From NCBI GenBank assembly GCA_963712765.1, contig CAVQIX010000005.1, positions 310,001 through 374,000 on the forward strand: a stretch of 64,000 bases of DNA, in the 5' to 3' direction. This stretch comes from CAXMST01 sp963712765. GTDB taxonomy: Bacteria > Actinomycetota > Thermoleophilia > Solirubrobacterales > 70-9. The notes beneath the pieces were generated by a model, which searched no databases, was not told where the DNA came from, and worked only from the letters and a program-made list of their open reading frames with translations. The first letter of the stretch is position 1; each line of letters starts with the position of its first letter. Shown here one piece after another: positions 35,685-43,627 of this stretch. The position numbers and the translations under genes were made by a program.

Positions 35685-37013
35685 GTGAGCGGCCGGAGGA
35701 TCGGCATAGTAGGAACCGGCATCGCCGGCCTCACCGCCGCCTCGGAGTTGACCCGCGCGGGTCACCAGGTGACCGTGTTCGAGGCCGGCGACCACGTCGG
35801 CGGCCATACCGACACTCACACGATCGAGGCCGAGGGCCGCACCTTCGAGGTCGACACAGGCTTCATCGTCTTCAACGACCGCAACTACCCCAACTTCGAG
35901 CGGCTGCTCGCCGAGCACGGGGTCGCGACCCAGGAAACACAGATGAGCTTCGGCGTCTCCGACTCGCGCGGGGAGTTCGAGTGGTCGGCGCGAGGCCTCG
36001 GCGGCGTCTTCGCCAACCGCTCCCACGTGCGCGACCCACGGTTCCTGCGGATGCTGCTCGATATCGCGCGCTTCAACCGCAAGGCCAAGTCGCTACTCGG
36101 CCTCCGCGGTGAGGGGCCGTCTCTGGTCGACTTCCTTAGCGAGAACGGGTTCTCCGACTACTTCGTCAACCGGCTGCTGATCCCGCAGGCGGCCTCGATA
36201 TGGTCGGCTGAGCCGAACCGGATGTCGAGATTCCCGGCTTCCTTCCTGGCGGAGTTCTTCCACAATCACGGCACCCTGCAGTTCCTCGATCGCCCACAGT
36301 GGAAGACCGTTGTCGGGGGATCGCGCAGCTACGTCCGCGCCCTGACCGCGTCGTTCGCCGAGCGGATCTGGGTCCGCAACCCCGTGCAGGCGATCGTCCG
36401 CGAGCCCGAGGAGGTCGTGGTCCGCCTGGCCGACGGCGAGAGTCGCTTCGACGAGGTCGTGATCGCCGCCCACTCCGATCAGGCGCTGGCGATGATCGAC
36501 TCGCCGACCGCTGCCGAGCGTGAGATCCTCTCGGCGATTCCCTACCAGCCGAACGAAGCCTTGCTCCACACTGACGAGAGACTGATGCCGCAGCGGCGGG
36601 CCGCCTGGGCCAGCTGGAACTTCCATCTCATCGATCAGCCCGCGAGGACGACGCTCACCTACGACATGAACCGGCTCCAGCGGCTGCGGACCAGGGAGAC
36701 CAACTTCCTCGTCACCCTCAATCGCCGCGAGGAGATCGACCCCGACAAGGTCCTCGCCTCTCGTCGCTACTCTCACCCGGTCTTCACCAACGACGGCATG
36801 CGGGCGCAGGAGCGCTGGTCGCAGATCAGCGGCGCCGACCGGATCCACTACTGCGGCGCCTATTGGCGCTGGGGCTTTCACGAGGACGGCTGCTGGTCCG
36901 GCCTGCGGGTCTCGGAGGCCCTCGGCGGCCGGGGCCCCGGCCTCGGGGGCGTGGTACCGGCGAGTGTCGGCGACTCGCCCGGCGGCGCCCACGAGCTCGA
37001 GCCGGCCCGATGA
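35685..37013 (+). CDS. FAD-dependent amine-oxidase-fold oxidoreductase
   Basis: Predicted 442-residue flavoprotein starting at GTG 35685. It has the dinucleotide-binding 'RIGIVGTGIAGLTAASEL', 'VFEAGDHVGGHTDTHTIE' (FAD ribose Glu and GG doublet), 'VDTGFIVFNDRNYPNF' and a C-terminal 'IHYCGAYWRWGFHEDGCWSGLRV' FAD-contact segment. It belongs to the group that stands beside DUF1365 and CFA-type methyltransferases, where it may desaturate or oxidise fatty acyl chains. Its stop overlaps the DUF1365 start (ATGA). Confidence 0.92.
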   Translation: MSGRRIGIVGTGIAGLTAASELTRAGHQVTVFEAGDHVGGHTDTHTIEAEGRTFEVDTGFIVFNDRNYPNFERLLAEHGVATQETQMSFGVSDSRGEFEWSARGLGGVFANRSHVRDPRFLRMLLDIARFNRKAKSLLGLRGEGPSLVDFLSENGFSDYFVNRLLIPQAASIWSAEPNRMSRFPASFLAEFFHNHGTLQFLDRPQWKTVVGGSRSYVRALTASFAERIWVRNPVQAIVREPEEVVVRLADGESRFDEVVIAAHSDQALAMIDSPTAAEREILSAIPYQPNEALLHTDERLMPQRRAAWASWNFHLIDQPARTTLTYDMNRLQRLRTRETNFLVTLNRREEIDPDKVLASRRYSHPVFTNDGMRAQERWSQISGADRIHYCGAYWRWGFHEDGCWSGLRVSEALGGRGPGLGGVVPASVGDSPGGAHELEPAR

Positions 37014-37870
37014 GCCCTATCTCGACTTCGACCCGGCCCGAGCCCACGCTCGAGGCCGCGACCGCCGGACCCGCAGCCGCGGGGGAATGGCACCGGCGGC
37101 CACACCGTACGGCCTCGGCGATCTACGAAGGTGAGGTCTACCACCGTCGTCTCGAGCCCTTTGACCACGGCTTCGCCTACAGGATCTTCCTGCCGCTGTT
37201 CGACCTCGACGAGCTCCCCGGCCTGCTCGACTCGATTCCGCTCTGGTCGGCGCGCCGCGGCGCGCCGGCGCGCTTCCGTCGCAGCGACTACCTCGGCCCC
37301 GAGGATCTGCCGCTCGCCGAGGCGGCCCGCGCCCGTGTGAACGAGGAGCTCGGTGACGCGCCCGACGGTCCCGTGCGGCTGCTCGCCAACCCCCGCTATC
37401 TCGGGGTCGGCATGAACCCCGTCGCCTTCTACTACCTGCATGGCTCCGGGCCTGGTGAACCGGTGGAGGCGATGATCGCCGAGGTCACGAACACCCCGTG
37501 GGGCGAGCGTCGCAGCTACGTGATGCGGCCCGAGCCCGATCGGGACGGCGGTATCGGCGGCGACTTCGAGAAGGCCCTCCACGTCTCCCCGTTCATGCCG
37601 ATGGACCAGAGCTACCGCTGGAGCGCGAACGAACCTGGTGAGAAGCTCACCGTCCGGCTCGAGAATCTGCAGGAAGGCCGTCGCGTCTTCGCGGCCGGCG
37701 TCTCGCTCGAACGACGCGAGATCAGCTCGCGCCGCATGCTCCGTCTGCTCGTCCGCTACCCGCCGATGACCGTGGCCACCCTGGCTCGGATCTACTGGCA
37801 GGCGGTGAGGCTCAAGATCAAGGGAGCCCCCTATCATCGAAAGCCGGCCAAGGGCAAGGAGTCGACCTGA
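37010..37870 (+). CDS. DUF1365 family protein
   Basis: Predicted 286-residue protein with the family's 'SAIYEGEVYHRRLEPFDHGFAYRIF', 'YLGPEDLPLAEAARARV', 'NPRYLGVGMNPVAFYYLH' and 'KALHVSPFMPMDQSYRW' segments, conserved across DUF1365. The N-terminal 30 residues are Ala/Pro-rich and variable. Family members sit next to FAD oxidoreductases and CFA synthases and are thought to take part in fatty-acyl modification; biochemical role is not settled. Overlaps: ATGA with the upstream gene and TGATG with cfa, which means tight translational coupling. Confidence 0.93.
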   Translation: MSPISTSTRPEPTLEAATAGPAAAGEWHRRPHRTASAIYEGEVYHRRLEPFDHGFAYRIFLPLFDLDELPGLLDSIPLWSARRGAPARFRRSDYLGPEDLPLAEAARARVNEELGDAPDGPVRLLANPRYLGVGMNPVAFYYLHGSGPGEPVEAMIAEVTNTPWGERRSYVMRPEPDRDGGIGGDFEKALHVSPFMPMDQSYRWSANEPGEKLTVRLENLQEGRRVFAAGVSLERREISSRRMLRLLVRYPPMTVATLARIYWQAVRLKIKGAPYHRKPAKGKEST

Positions 37871-39111
37871 TGATCCAGCGACGAATCATCCACCGATTGC
37901 TGAACCGGATCGCCTCCGGACGGATCGAGCTCACCGAGACCTATCCGGGCGGTGAGCAGATCGCCTTCGGGCCGCCGGCATCGCCGAACCTCGGCCGGGT
38001 CGAGGTCCACGATCCGGGGGTCTACTCCCGCCTGGTCCGATCGAAGAGCATCGCGCTCGGGACCACCTATTCCGAGGGGCTCTGGGACAGCCCCGATCTA
38101 GTGGATCTCCTGGTCATCATCACCCGCGAGATCGGCCGCGCCGACCGGCTCCGCCGCAGGATCGCGCCGGTGATGGTTCCATTCCAGCGCCTGGGAACGC
38201 TGAACATGCTCAACACACGCGCCAAGGCGCGCGAGCACATCTCATCCCACTACGACGCCGGTAACGACATGTTCGAGCTCTTCCTCGACGCCGAGAACAT
38301 GATGTATTCGTCAGCCTATTTCGAGCATCAGGGCCAGAGCCTTGAGGACGCGCAGCTCGCCCGCCTGGAGCGGATCTGCGATCAGCTCGAACTGACAGCC
38401 GAGGATCACCTGCTCGAGATCGGCACCGGCTGGGGCGGGATGGCGGTTCATGCCGCGACGACCCGCGGATGCCGCGTGACCACGACCACGATCTCGGAGG
38501 AGCAGCGCGCCTACGCCGAGCGAAGGGTCCGCGAAGCCGGCCTCGAGGACCGTGTATCGGTGCTCGGCGCCGACTACCGTGACCTCGAGGGCCGCTACGA
38601 CAAGCTCGTCAGCGTCGAGATGATCGAGGCGGTCGGCTGGGAGTGGTTCGACACCTACTTCCGGCGGTGCTCGCAGCTGCTGCGGCCCGACGGCCTCTTC
38701 TTCCTGCAGGCGATCGTCGTCGACGACGCCATCTATGAGACGGAGAAACGGACTCGCTCCTTCGCCAACGAGCTGATCTTCCCCGGCGGCTGCCTGCCCT
38801 CGGTGGAGGCGATCCAGTCCTCGATCGCGACCGAGACCGACCTGCGGACCCTGGCGCTGGAGGACATCTCCGCCAGTTACGTGCGCACCCTGCACGAGTG
38901 GCGCGATCGGTTCGTGGCCGCCACCTCCGAACTCGAGCGGCTCGGATACGACGAGGCCTTCCGCCGGCTGTGGGCGCTGTATATGGCGATGTCGGAGGCG
39001 GGGTTCACCGTCGCCCGCATCCGCGACGTGCAGATCCTGTTCGCCAAGCCCCGCTTCGAGCGGCGCCTGGCTCCGAGCGCCGAGGCCGCGCTGTCGCTTC
39101 CGAAGCCGTAG
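37870..39111 (+). CDS. cfa: Cyclopropane-fatty-acyl-phospholipid synthase family methyltransferase
   Basis: Predicted 413-residue SAM-dependent enzyme that methylates or cyclopropanates double bonds of membrane acyl chains. Motifs: 'SHYDAGNDMFELFLD', 'SSAYFEHQGQSLEDAQ', SAM-binding 'LLEIGTGWGGMAVHAA', 'VSVEMIEAVG' and 'FFLQAIVVDD', and C-terminal 'TLHEWRDRFVA'. Length is typical. It overlaps the DUF1365 stop by one base, and its last 107 bp overlap the 3' end of the convergent MurQ fusion gene. Co-occurrence with DUF1365 and an FAD oxidoreductase suggests furan or branched-chain fatty acid chemistry rather than only cyclopropane formation. Confidence 0.93.
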   Translation: MIQRRIIHRLLNRIASGRIELTETYPGGEQIAFGPPASPNLGRVEVHDPGVYSRLVRSKSIALGTTYSEGLWDSPDLVDLLVIITREIGRADRLRRRIAPVMVPFQRLGTLNMLNTRAKAREHISSHYDAGNDMFELFLDAENMMYSSAYFEHQGQSLEDAQLARLERICDQLELTAEDHLLEIGTGWGGMAVHAATTRGCRVTTTTISEEQRAYAERRVREAGLEDRVSVLGADYRDLEGRYDKLVSVEMIEAVGWEWFDTYFRRCSQLLRPDGLFFLQAIVVDDAIYETEKRTRSFANELIFPGGCLPSVEAIQSSIATETDLRTLALEDISASYVRTLHEWRDRFVAATSELERLGYDEAFRRLWALYMAMSEAGFTVARIRDVQILFAKPRFERRLAPSAEAALSLPKP

Positions 39112-40414
39112 CCGGCCATCCTCGGAGCTCCTTGATCAGCACCGCAGTGTGCTCGGTCGAGTGGATGCTCGCATAGCCGAGACGTATCAGGAGCGGCGAG
39201 GAGGAGCGCTTCTCGACGCCCTCCGGCATCGACCACAGCGCCGAGGGGACCGCGATGATTGCCCCGAACGTCTCGGCCGCAAGGTGCTCGAAGCGATCGA
39301 TCAGCTCGATGCCGATCCCCCGATTGCGCCGGTCCCGTGCGACGAGGAGGTTCGCGAAGTCGATCAGGTCGGGCGAGAGCGGGACGCCGAACGCGAAACC
39401 GATCAGCCGCCCGTCCTCGACGGCGACGGCGGCCGGATAGGAGCCGAGGATACGCGCGAGCCGCGCCGGCTCCGGCGAGCGCCCAACCTCGGCGAGCGCG
39501 AGGGCGCGCGCCTGAGCAGCGTCCGATCTCTCTGCCGCGCGGATCGAGACCTCTTCCGGCGGCGAGGCGGCGGCGCGATCGCCGCCGCCACGGGGCCGGT
39601 CGAGCGCACCGGCCCGCGCGATCGCCTTTCTCACCTCCCAGGCCTCGGCCTCCAGCATTCGCAGCGCCTCATCGTCCCCGACGCCGGCGAGATCGCTGAC
39701 GGTCCGGATCGCTCGCTTCCGGAGCTTGGAGATCGTCACGCGCATGTCAACCATCCGGTTGCCGACGATCCGGCCCGCCTCGACCATCGCCGCGGTGGTG
39801 ATCCGGTTCAGCGCCAGCTTCTGAGCGGTCGCGGCCTGGAGGCGAGTGGAGCCGGTCAGAAGCTCCGGGCCGGTGTCGAGCAGGATGGGGTGCTCGGCCG
39901 CCTCGAGCACCGTGGTGCCCGGGTTGTTGGCTATTCCGCAGGTCCAGGCGCCGGCCGAAGCCGCGGCGCTCAGACCCGCGACCACGAAGGGCGTCGTCCC
40001 GCTGGCCGCGAGGCCGATGACGCAGTCGCCGCGAGCGATCCCCGCCTCCGCCAGCCGCGCTGCGGCGGCGGCGCGATCATCCTCTGAGGAGGCGATCGCC
40101 GCGGGGCCCTCGCCCCCTGCAATCCACGCCGTGAACATCTCCGACGGCACCCCGAAGGTGGGCCTTAGCTCGGAGACCTCGGTCAGGGCGATGCGCCCGC
40201 TCGTCCCGGATCCGAGCAGAACCACCCTGCCACCCCGCCTGACGCAGCGCCCGAGCACGCGCGCCGCCTCGGTGATCTGGCCGGAGGCGGCGAAGACCGC
40301 CTCGAGCGTCCCGCGCTCCGCCGAGTCCATCAGGTCGACGACCTCGTCCGCTCCCATCGCCCCCAGATCACCGGACCGGGGGTGCGGCTGCTCGGTCGGG
40401 GGCTCCGAGCTCAT
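39005..40414 (-). CDS. murQ: MurQ (N-acetylmuramic acid 6-phosphate etherase) fused to GNAT acetyltransferase
   Basis: Predicted 469 residues. The N-terminal ~285 residues are MurQ, a SIS-domain etherase cleaving MurNAc-6P to GlcNAc-6P and lactate: 'VVLLGSGTSGRIALTEVSELRPTFG' (catalytic Glu region), 'IAGGEGPAAIASSEDDR', 'GIANNPGTTV', 'LLTGSTRLQAATAQKLALN', 'LRKRAIRTV'. A short Gly/Arg linker leads to a GNAT domain with 'RDRRNRGIGIELIDRF' (CoA loop) and 'LIRLGYASIHS'. Fusion of MurQ with GNAT is unusual. The last 30 or so residues come from the 107-bp overlap with cfa. Start ATG 40414 shares ATGA with the upstream gene; the longer frame to 40657 is excluded because it overlaps that gene. Confidence 0.9.
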   Translation of the reverse strand: MSSEPPTEQPHPRSGDLGAMGADEVVDLMDSAERGTLEAVFAASGQITEAARVLGRCVRRGGRVVLLGSGTSGRIALTEVSELRPTFGVPSEMFTAWIAGGEGPAAIASSEDDRAAAAARLAEAGIARGDCVIGLAASGTTPFVVAGLSAAASAGAWTCGIANNPGTTVLEAAEHPILLDTGPELLTGSTRLQAATAQKLALNRITTAAMVEAGRIVGNRMVDMRVTISKLRKRAIRTVSDLAGVGDDEALRMLEAEAWEVRKAIARAGALDRPRGGGDRAAASPPEEVSIRAAERSDAAQARALALAEVGRSPEPARLARILGSYPAAVAVEDGRLIGFAFGVPLSPDLIDFANLLVARDRRNRGIGIELIDRFEHLAAETFGAIIAVPSALWSMPEGVEKRSSSPLLIRLGYASIHSTEHTAVLIKELRGWPATASEATARPRRSEPGAARSGAWRTGSARRGCGRR

Positions 40415-40749
40415 GGCGCGAGAGCGGCAGCCAGCCGCGCCGCGGTCGTGACCTGAGGGGGGCAGGCGAACGGTGTCAGCGCCTGAACTCCAATTCGCTC
40501 GAGCGATCGGATCAGCCACCGGCGTGCGACCGGGCTGGTGAGCACGCGGGCCAGGCGGCCGAGCGTCCGAGGAGGGGGCGAGCGGAGGCAACGGCGAGCG
40601 CGCGGGAAGCGGCGGGCCAGAACCCGCTCGAAGCGATCCCGGCCGGGACCCCCGCACCCCGAGAAGATCGTCGCTCCGGCTCGGACGGCCTCCGCGCGGG
40701 TTCCCGTACCGCCGGCGTCGATCCCGAGCACGACCGGCGCCGCGCTCAT
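40411..40749 (-). pseudogene. Collapsed BadF/NagK-type sugar kinase remnant
   Basis: An open frame of 112 residues starts with an intact phosphate-1 loop 'VVLGIDAGGTGTRAEAV' of the ASKHA (BadF/NagK, MurK-like) kinases but ends after another ~90 residues with 'TTAARLAAALAP', which looks like the C-terminal end of such a kinase. The ~200 residues between, including the phosphate-2 and adenosine motifs, are missing, so ATP cannot be bound normally. It sits exactly between the methyltransferase and murQ with ATGA overlaps on both sides. The frame is intact, so a reduced protein may still be made; a MurNAc/GlcNAc kinase is the likely ancestor. Confidence 0.7.
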
Positions 40750-41519
40750 CGGCGCTCCGCGACGATCGCCGAGAAGTGACCAGTCAGATAGCGCGTCGGC
40801 AGGCTGCGGAGTGCCTCGAAGCGCGCGGAGAGGCGTCGGAATCGCTGCTGCGCTGACGGCGAATCGGTCCGTCTGGCGATCGCGACCGCCGCCACCCGCG
40901 GTGCGTGCATGAGCGCGGTGCGGGTGCGCACGGTCAGGCCGGTCCGGCAGGCCATCCGCTCGAGGCGCCGGGGCCCGACGGTCGGGCCGAGCGGGTAGGC
41001 GACCAAACCGGCCGCCCTCAGTCGCGGCGTCGGCAGCACCTGGCGCACGGCTATGACCGGATTGACCGGGTTGTCGAGGGTCAGCACAAGCGTCCCCCCA
41101 GGCGCGAGCACCCGCGCAAGCTCCTCCACGGCCTGCTCGATCTCAGCGACGGACTCGAGATGGTCGAGCGTCGAGAGCGAGACGACCAGATCGAAGTTGG
41201 CGTCTTCGAAGTCGAGCCATCGCACGTCGCCGGCGCGCGCGATGAGCCCGTCGCATCGCGAACGCGCGGCGTCCACGATCTCCGGCACCACGTCGATGCC
41301 CGTGACCCTGTCGGCACGCCCCTGCAGATATGGCACCACGCCGCCGGAGACGGCCTCGTCGAAGAGATCGGTCTTCAGCGCTGAGTGGAACCTGGCCCCA
41401 GCCAGCTCCCGCTCCAGGAACGCCCCGTTGACCGCATCGCTGTGGGATCGCCAGAGCACCGGCTCGCCCCCTTCGGTCGTGCGAACCCCCAGCCTCACTT
41501 CCAGCGGCGTCGAGGACAC
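40746..41519 (-). CDS. SAM-dependent methyltransferase
   Basis: Predicted 257-residue class I methyltransferase from GTG 41519. The SAM site is slightly atypical: the region before the acidic loop reads 'VVPYLQGRADRVTGIDVVPEIVDAARSR' with Asp at the end of beta-2, lacking the usual GxGxG, but 'DVRWLDFEDANFDLVVSLSTLDHLE' and 'LARVLAPGGTLVLTLDNP' follow the standard order. It is the first gene of a minus-strand run with the kinase remnant and MurQ-GNAT, joined by ATGA overlaps. Divergent from a DUF218 protein gene 18 bp away. Substrate unknown. Confidence 0.82.
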   Translation of the reverse strand: MSSTPLEVRLGVRTTEGGEPVLWRSHSDAVNGAFLERELAGARFHSALKTDLFDEAVSGGVVPYLQGRADRVTGIDVVPEIVDAARSRCDGLIARAGDVRWLDFEDANFDLVVSLSTLDHLESVAEIEQAVEELARVLAPGGTLVLTLDNPVNPVIAVRQVLPTPRLRAAGLVAYPLGPTVGPRRLERMACRTGLTVRTRTALMHAPRVAAVAIARRTDSPSAQQRFRRLSARFEALRSLPTRYLTGHFSAIVAERR

Positions 41520-41537
41520 TGTCCTATCGTAGAGCCG

Positions 41538-42059
41538 GTGGAGGGGTTTGCGACGCTGGATCCACGCGGGGCGACCGGTCGTTTCACCACGGGACGCCCC
41601 CCGATCCTCGTCCTCGGAGCGAGGGCGGGGCCGGACGGCCCGTCCGGGGTGCTGCGGGCCCGTGTCGTGCGTGCGGCCGAGCTGCATCGCGAAGGAAGCG
41701 GAGGGGAGCTGCTCTGCTCAGGGCTGCCCTACGAGACGCTCTGGATGCGGCACCTGCTGGAGGAGCGCATCGAGGACAGCCGCGCCATCACGACCCTCTC
41801 GGCCCGCAGCACCCGCGAGAACATCGCCGGAGCCCGGGATCTGATCGGACACGGTGCGCAGATCATCTTGGTCACCTGCGAGTACCACCTGCCGCGCGCG
41901 CTGGAGGAGGCGCGCCGCCAGCGACTGTGGCCGATCGGCCGACCGGCGCGATCGGGGGCCAATGCCCGCCCACCCGCCTACCGCCGGGCACGCGAGGCGC
42001 TGGCCACGGTCGCCTACCGCCTGAGCGGGGGTCTGCCAAGCGACGGCCGCGCGCGATGA
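41538..42059 (+). CDS. DUF218 (YdcF/ElyC-like) protein
   Basis: Predicted 173-residue protein from GTG 41538 without an obvious membrane helix. 'PPILVLGARAGPDGPSGVLRARVVRAAEL', 'LLCSGLPYETLWMRHLLEER', 'SARSTRENIAGARDLIG' and 'IILVTCEYHLPRALEEARRQ' match the DUF218 fold, where the conserved Ser/Thr/Glu and His line a putative active site. ElyC and SanA relatives affect envelope and lipid-carrier steps of peptidoglycan synthesis in other bacteria. Its ATGA overlap with the acyl-activating enzyme gene indicates a two-gene operon next to murQ. Confidence 0.82.
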   Translation: MEGFATLDPRGATGRFTTGRPPILVLGARAGPDGPSGVLRARVVRAAELHREGSGGELLCSGLPYETLWMRHLLEERIEDSRAITTLSARSTRENIAGARDLIGHGAQIILVTCEYHLPRALEEARRQRLWPIGRPARSGANARPPAYRRAREALATVAYRLSGGLPSDGRAR

Positions 42060-43618
42060 GCCGGGCGATCGCCGCCGTACGCTTCCGGCGCGGGCTCGGC
42101 GAGCTCACGGGGAGCCCGGCCCCCACCCTCGACCAGGCTCGTGAACGCCTCCGACGGGCGCGCGCCGGACGGGATGCGTCGTTTCTGGCCTCGCTCGACC
42201 GCCTCGTCCTCGCGAACCCCTCCAGCCCCTACTCGACCCTGCTCCGCTGGGCCGGCATCGAGCGCGGCGACATCATCGCGCTGCTCGAGAGCGAGGGCCT
42301 CGAGGCATCCCTGCTCCGCCTCCGCGACGCGGGCGTCTACGTGAGCCACGAGGAGTGGCTCGGCCTCGAGCCGGTCCGCCGCGGTAGCTCCGAGGCCCGG
42401 TTCGGGCCCGCCGATTTCGCCAACCCGCTCGCCCCCGGAGACATGTTCGCCGGCACCGGAGGCACCCGCAGCGGGGGCGTCCCGGTCTCGTGGAGCTTCC
42501 GGGCTCTGCGCGGTGGCGCCGACGCATACGCGCTGAGAGCGAGGACCTGGCGCGTCGATCGAACGCCGTCGGCGATCTGGCTCCCGGGCCAGCCCTCGGG
42601 GGTCGGCCTCGCCAGCGCGCTGCTGCTCTACGCCGCCGAGGGGGTCACACCCGAGCGTTGGTTCAGCCCCATCGGGCGCGATCGGCGAAGCCGCGATGAC
42701 CGGATCGCCGACCGAGGCCTGAAGCTGCTTGCCCGCTCGCGCGGAATCCGCCTCCCGCATCTCTCAACGGCTCGGCTCGCCGACCCCTGGCCGGTCCTGC
42801 GCTGGTGCGAGGACGCCCTGCGGCGCTCGCCGAGAGCGCGTCTCGGCGCCTACACGGGATCGGCGGTGGCGCTGGCCGAAGCTGCGATCGGAGCCGGGGT
42901 GTCCCTGCGGGGACTCGTGATTGCGACCCTCGGGGAACCGCTCGACCAGGGGCGCGCGGACGCAATCGCGGCCTCGGGTGCGGAAGCCGCGAACGGCTAC
43001 GGGTTCATGCAGAAGGGGACCGTCGCCCACGGCTGCCCGGCCCTCGAGCCCGGCAAGCTGCACCTGCTCGAGCACCGGGTGGCGGTGATCCAGCGCGCGC
43101 GAGAGATCGCCGGCGGCGGCCGCGTCGGCGCGTTCCTGTGGACGAGCCTGCACCAGCTCACCCCGACCGTGATGCTCAATACCGAGAACGACGACTTCGG
43201 TCTCCTGCCGGAGGCCCGCGACTGCGACTGCGAGCTCGGGCGGATCGGATTCCGGAGGCGGATCGCCGACGTTCGCGGGATCAGCAAGGTCTCGGCCGAG
43301 GGGATGACCGTTCGTGGCGAGACCTTCGCCCGTCTCGCCCACGGGGTGCTGCCCGACGCGCTCGGCGGCGGGCCTTCCGATTATCAGTTCGAGCAGCGGC
43401 CGGAGGGGAGCCGCTCGACGATCGTGCTGAGGATCGATCCGCGGATCGGCGAGATCGACGCCGGCAGCGTCCGCCGGCTCTGCGCGCTGGAGCTCGAGCG
43501 AACGGGCCCGGGGCGCCTCGCCGCGGCTGTCTGGGATCAGTCGGGCGGCATCCACATCGACCGCAGCCCGCCCCGGACCGAGGCGTCCGGCAAGCTCCTG
43601 CCGCTGACGATCGCCTGA
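42056..43618 (+). CDS. Adenylate-forming acyl-activating enzyme, LuxE/PaaK-like
   Basis: Predicted 520-residue member of the adenylate-forming superfamily. The AMP loop is 'FAGTGGTRSGGVPVSW', then 'SAIWLPGQPSGVGLASALL', 'RGLVIATLGEPLD', 'ANGYGFMQKGTVAHGC' (acyl-acceptor pocket), 'NTENDDFGLLPEA' and 'CELGRIGFRRRIADVRGISK', a hinge-like Asp-x6-K arrangement. Overall it is closest to coronafacic-acid ligase, PaaK or LuxE acyl-protein synthetase types; acyl acceptor unknown. It is translationally coupled to the DUF218 gene and converges on the propeller protein gene. Confidence 0.75.
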   Translation: MSRAIAAVRFRRGLGELTGSPAPTLDQARERLRRARAGRDASFLASLDRLVLANPSSPYSTLLRWAGIERGDIIALLESEGLEASLLRLRDAGVYVSHEEWLGLEPVRRGSSEARFGPADFANPLAPGDMFAGTGGTRSGGVPVSWSFRALRGGADAYALRARTWRVDRTPSAIWLPGQPSGVGLASALLLYAAEGVTPERWFSPIGRDRRSRDDRIADRGLKLLARSRGIRLPHLSTARLADPWPVLRWCEDALRRSPRARLGAYTGSAVALAEAAIGAGVSLRGLVIATLGEPLDQGRADAIAASGAEAANGYGFMQKGTVAHGCPALEPGKLHLLEHRVAVIQRAREIAGGGRVGAFLWTSLHQLTPTVMLNTENDDFGLLPEARDCDCELGRIGFRRRIADVRGISKVSAEGMTVRGETFARLAHGVLPDALGGGPSDYQFEQRPEGSRSTIVLRIDPRIGEIDAGSVRRLCALELERTGPGRLAAAVWDQSGGIHIDRSPPRTEASGKLLPLTIA

Positions 43619-43627
43619 CTGCCGGCC

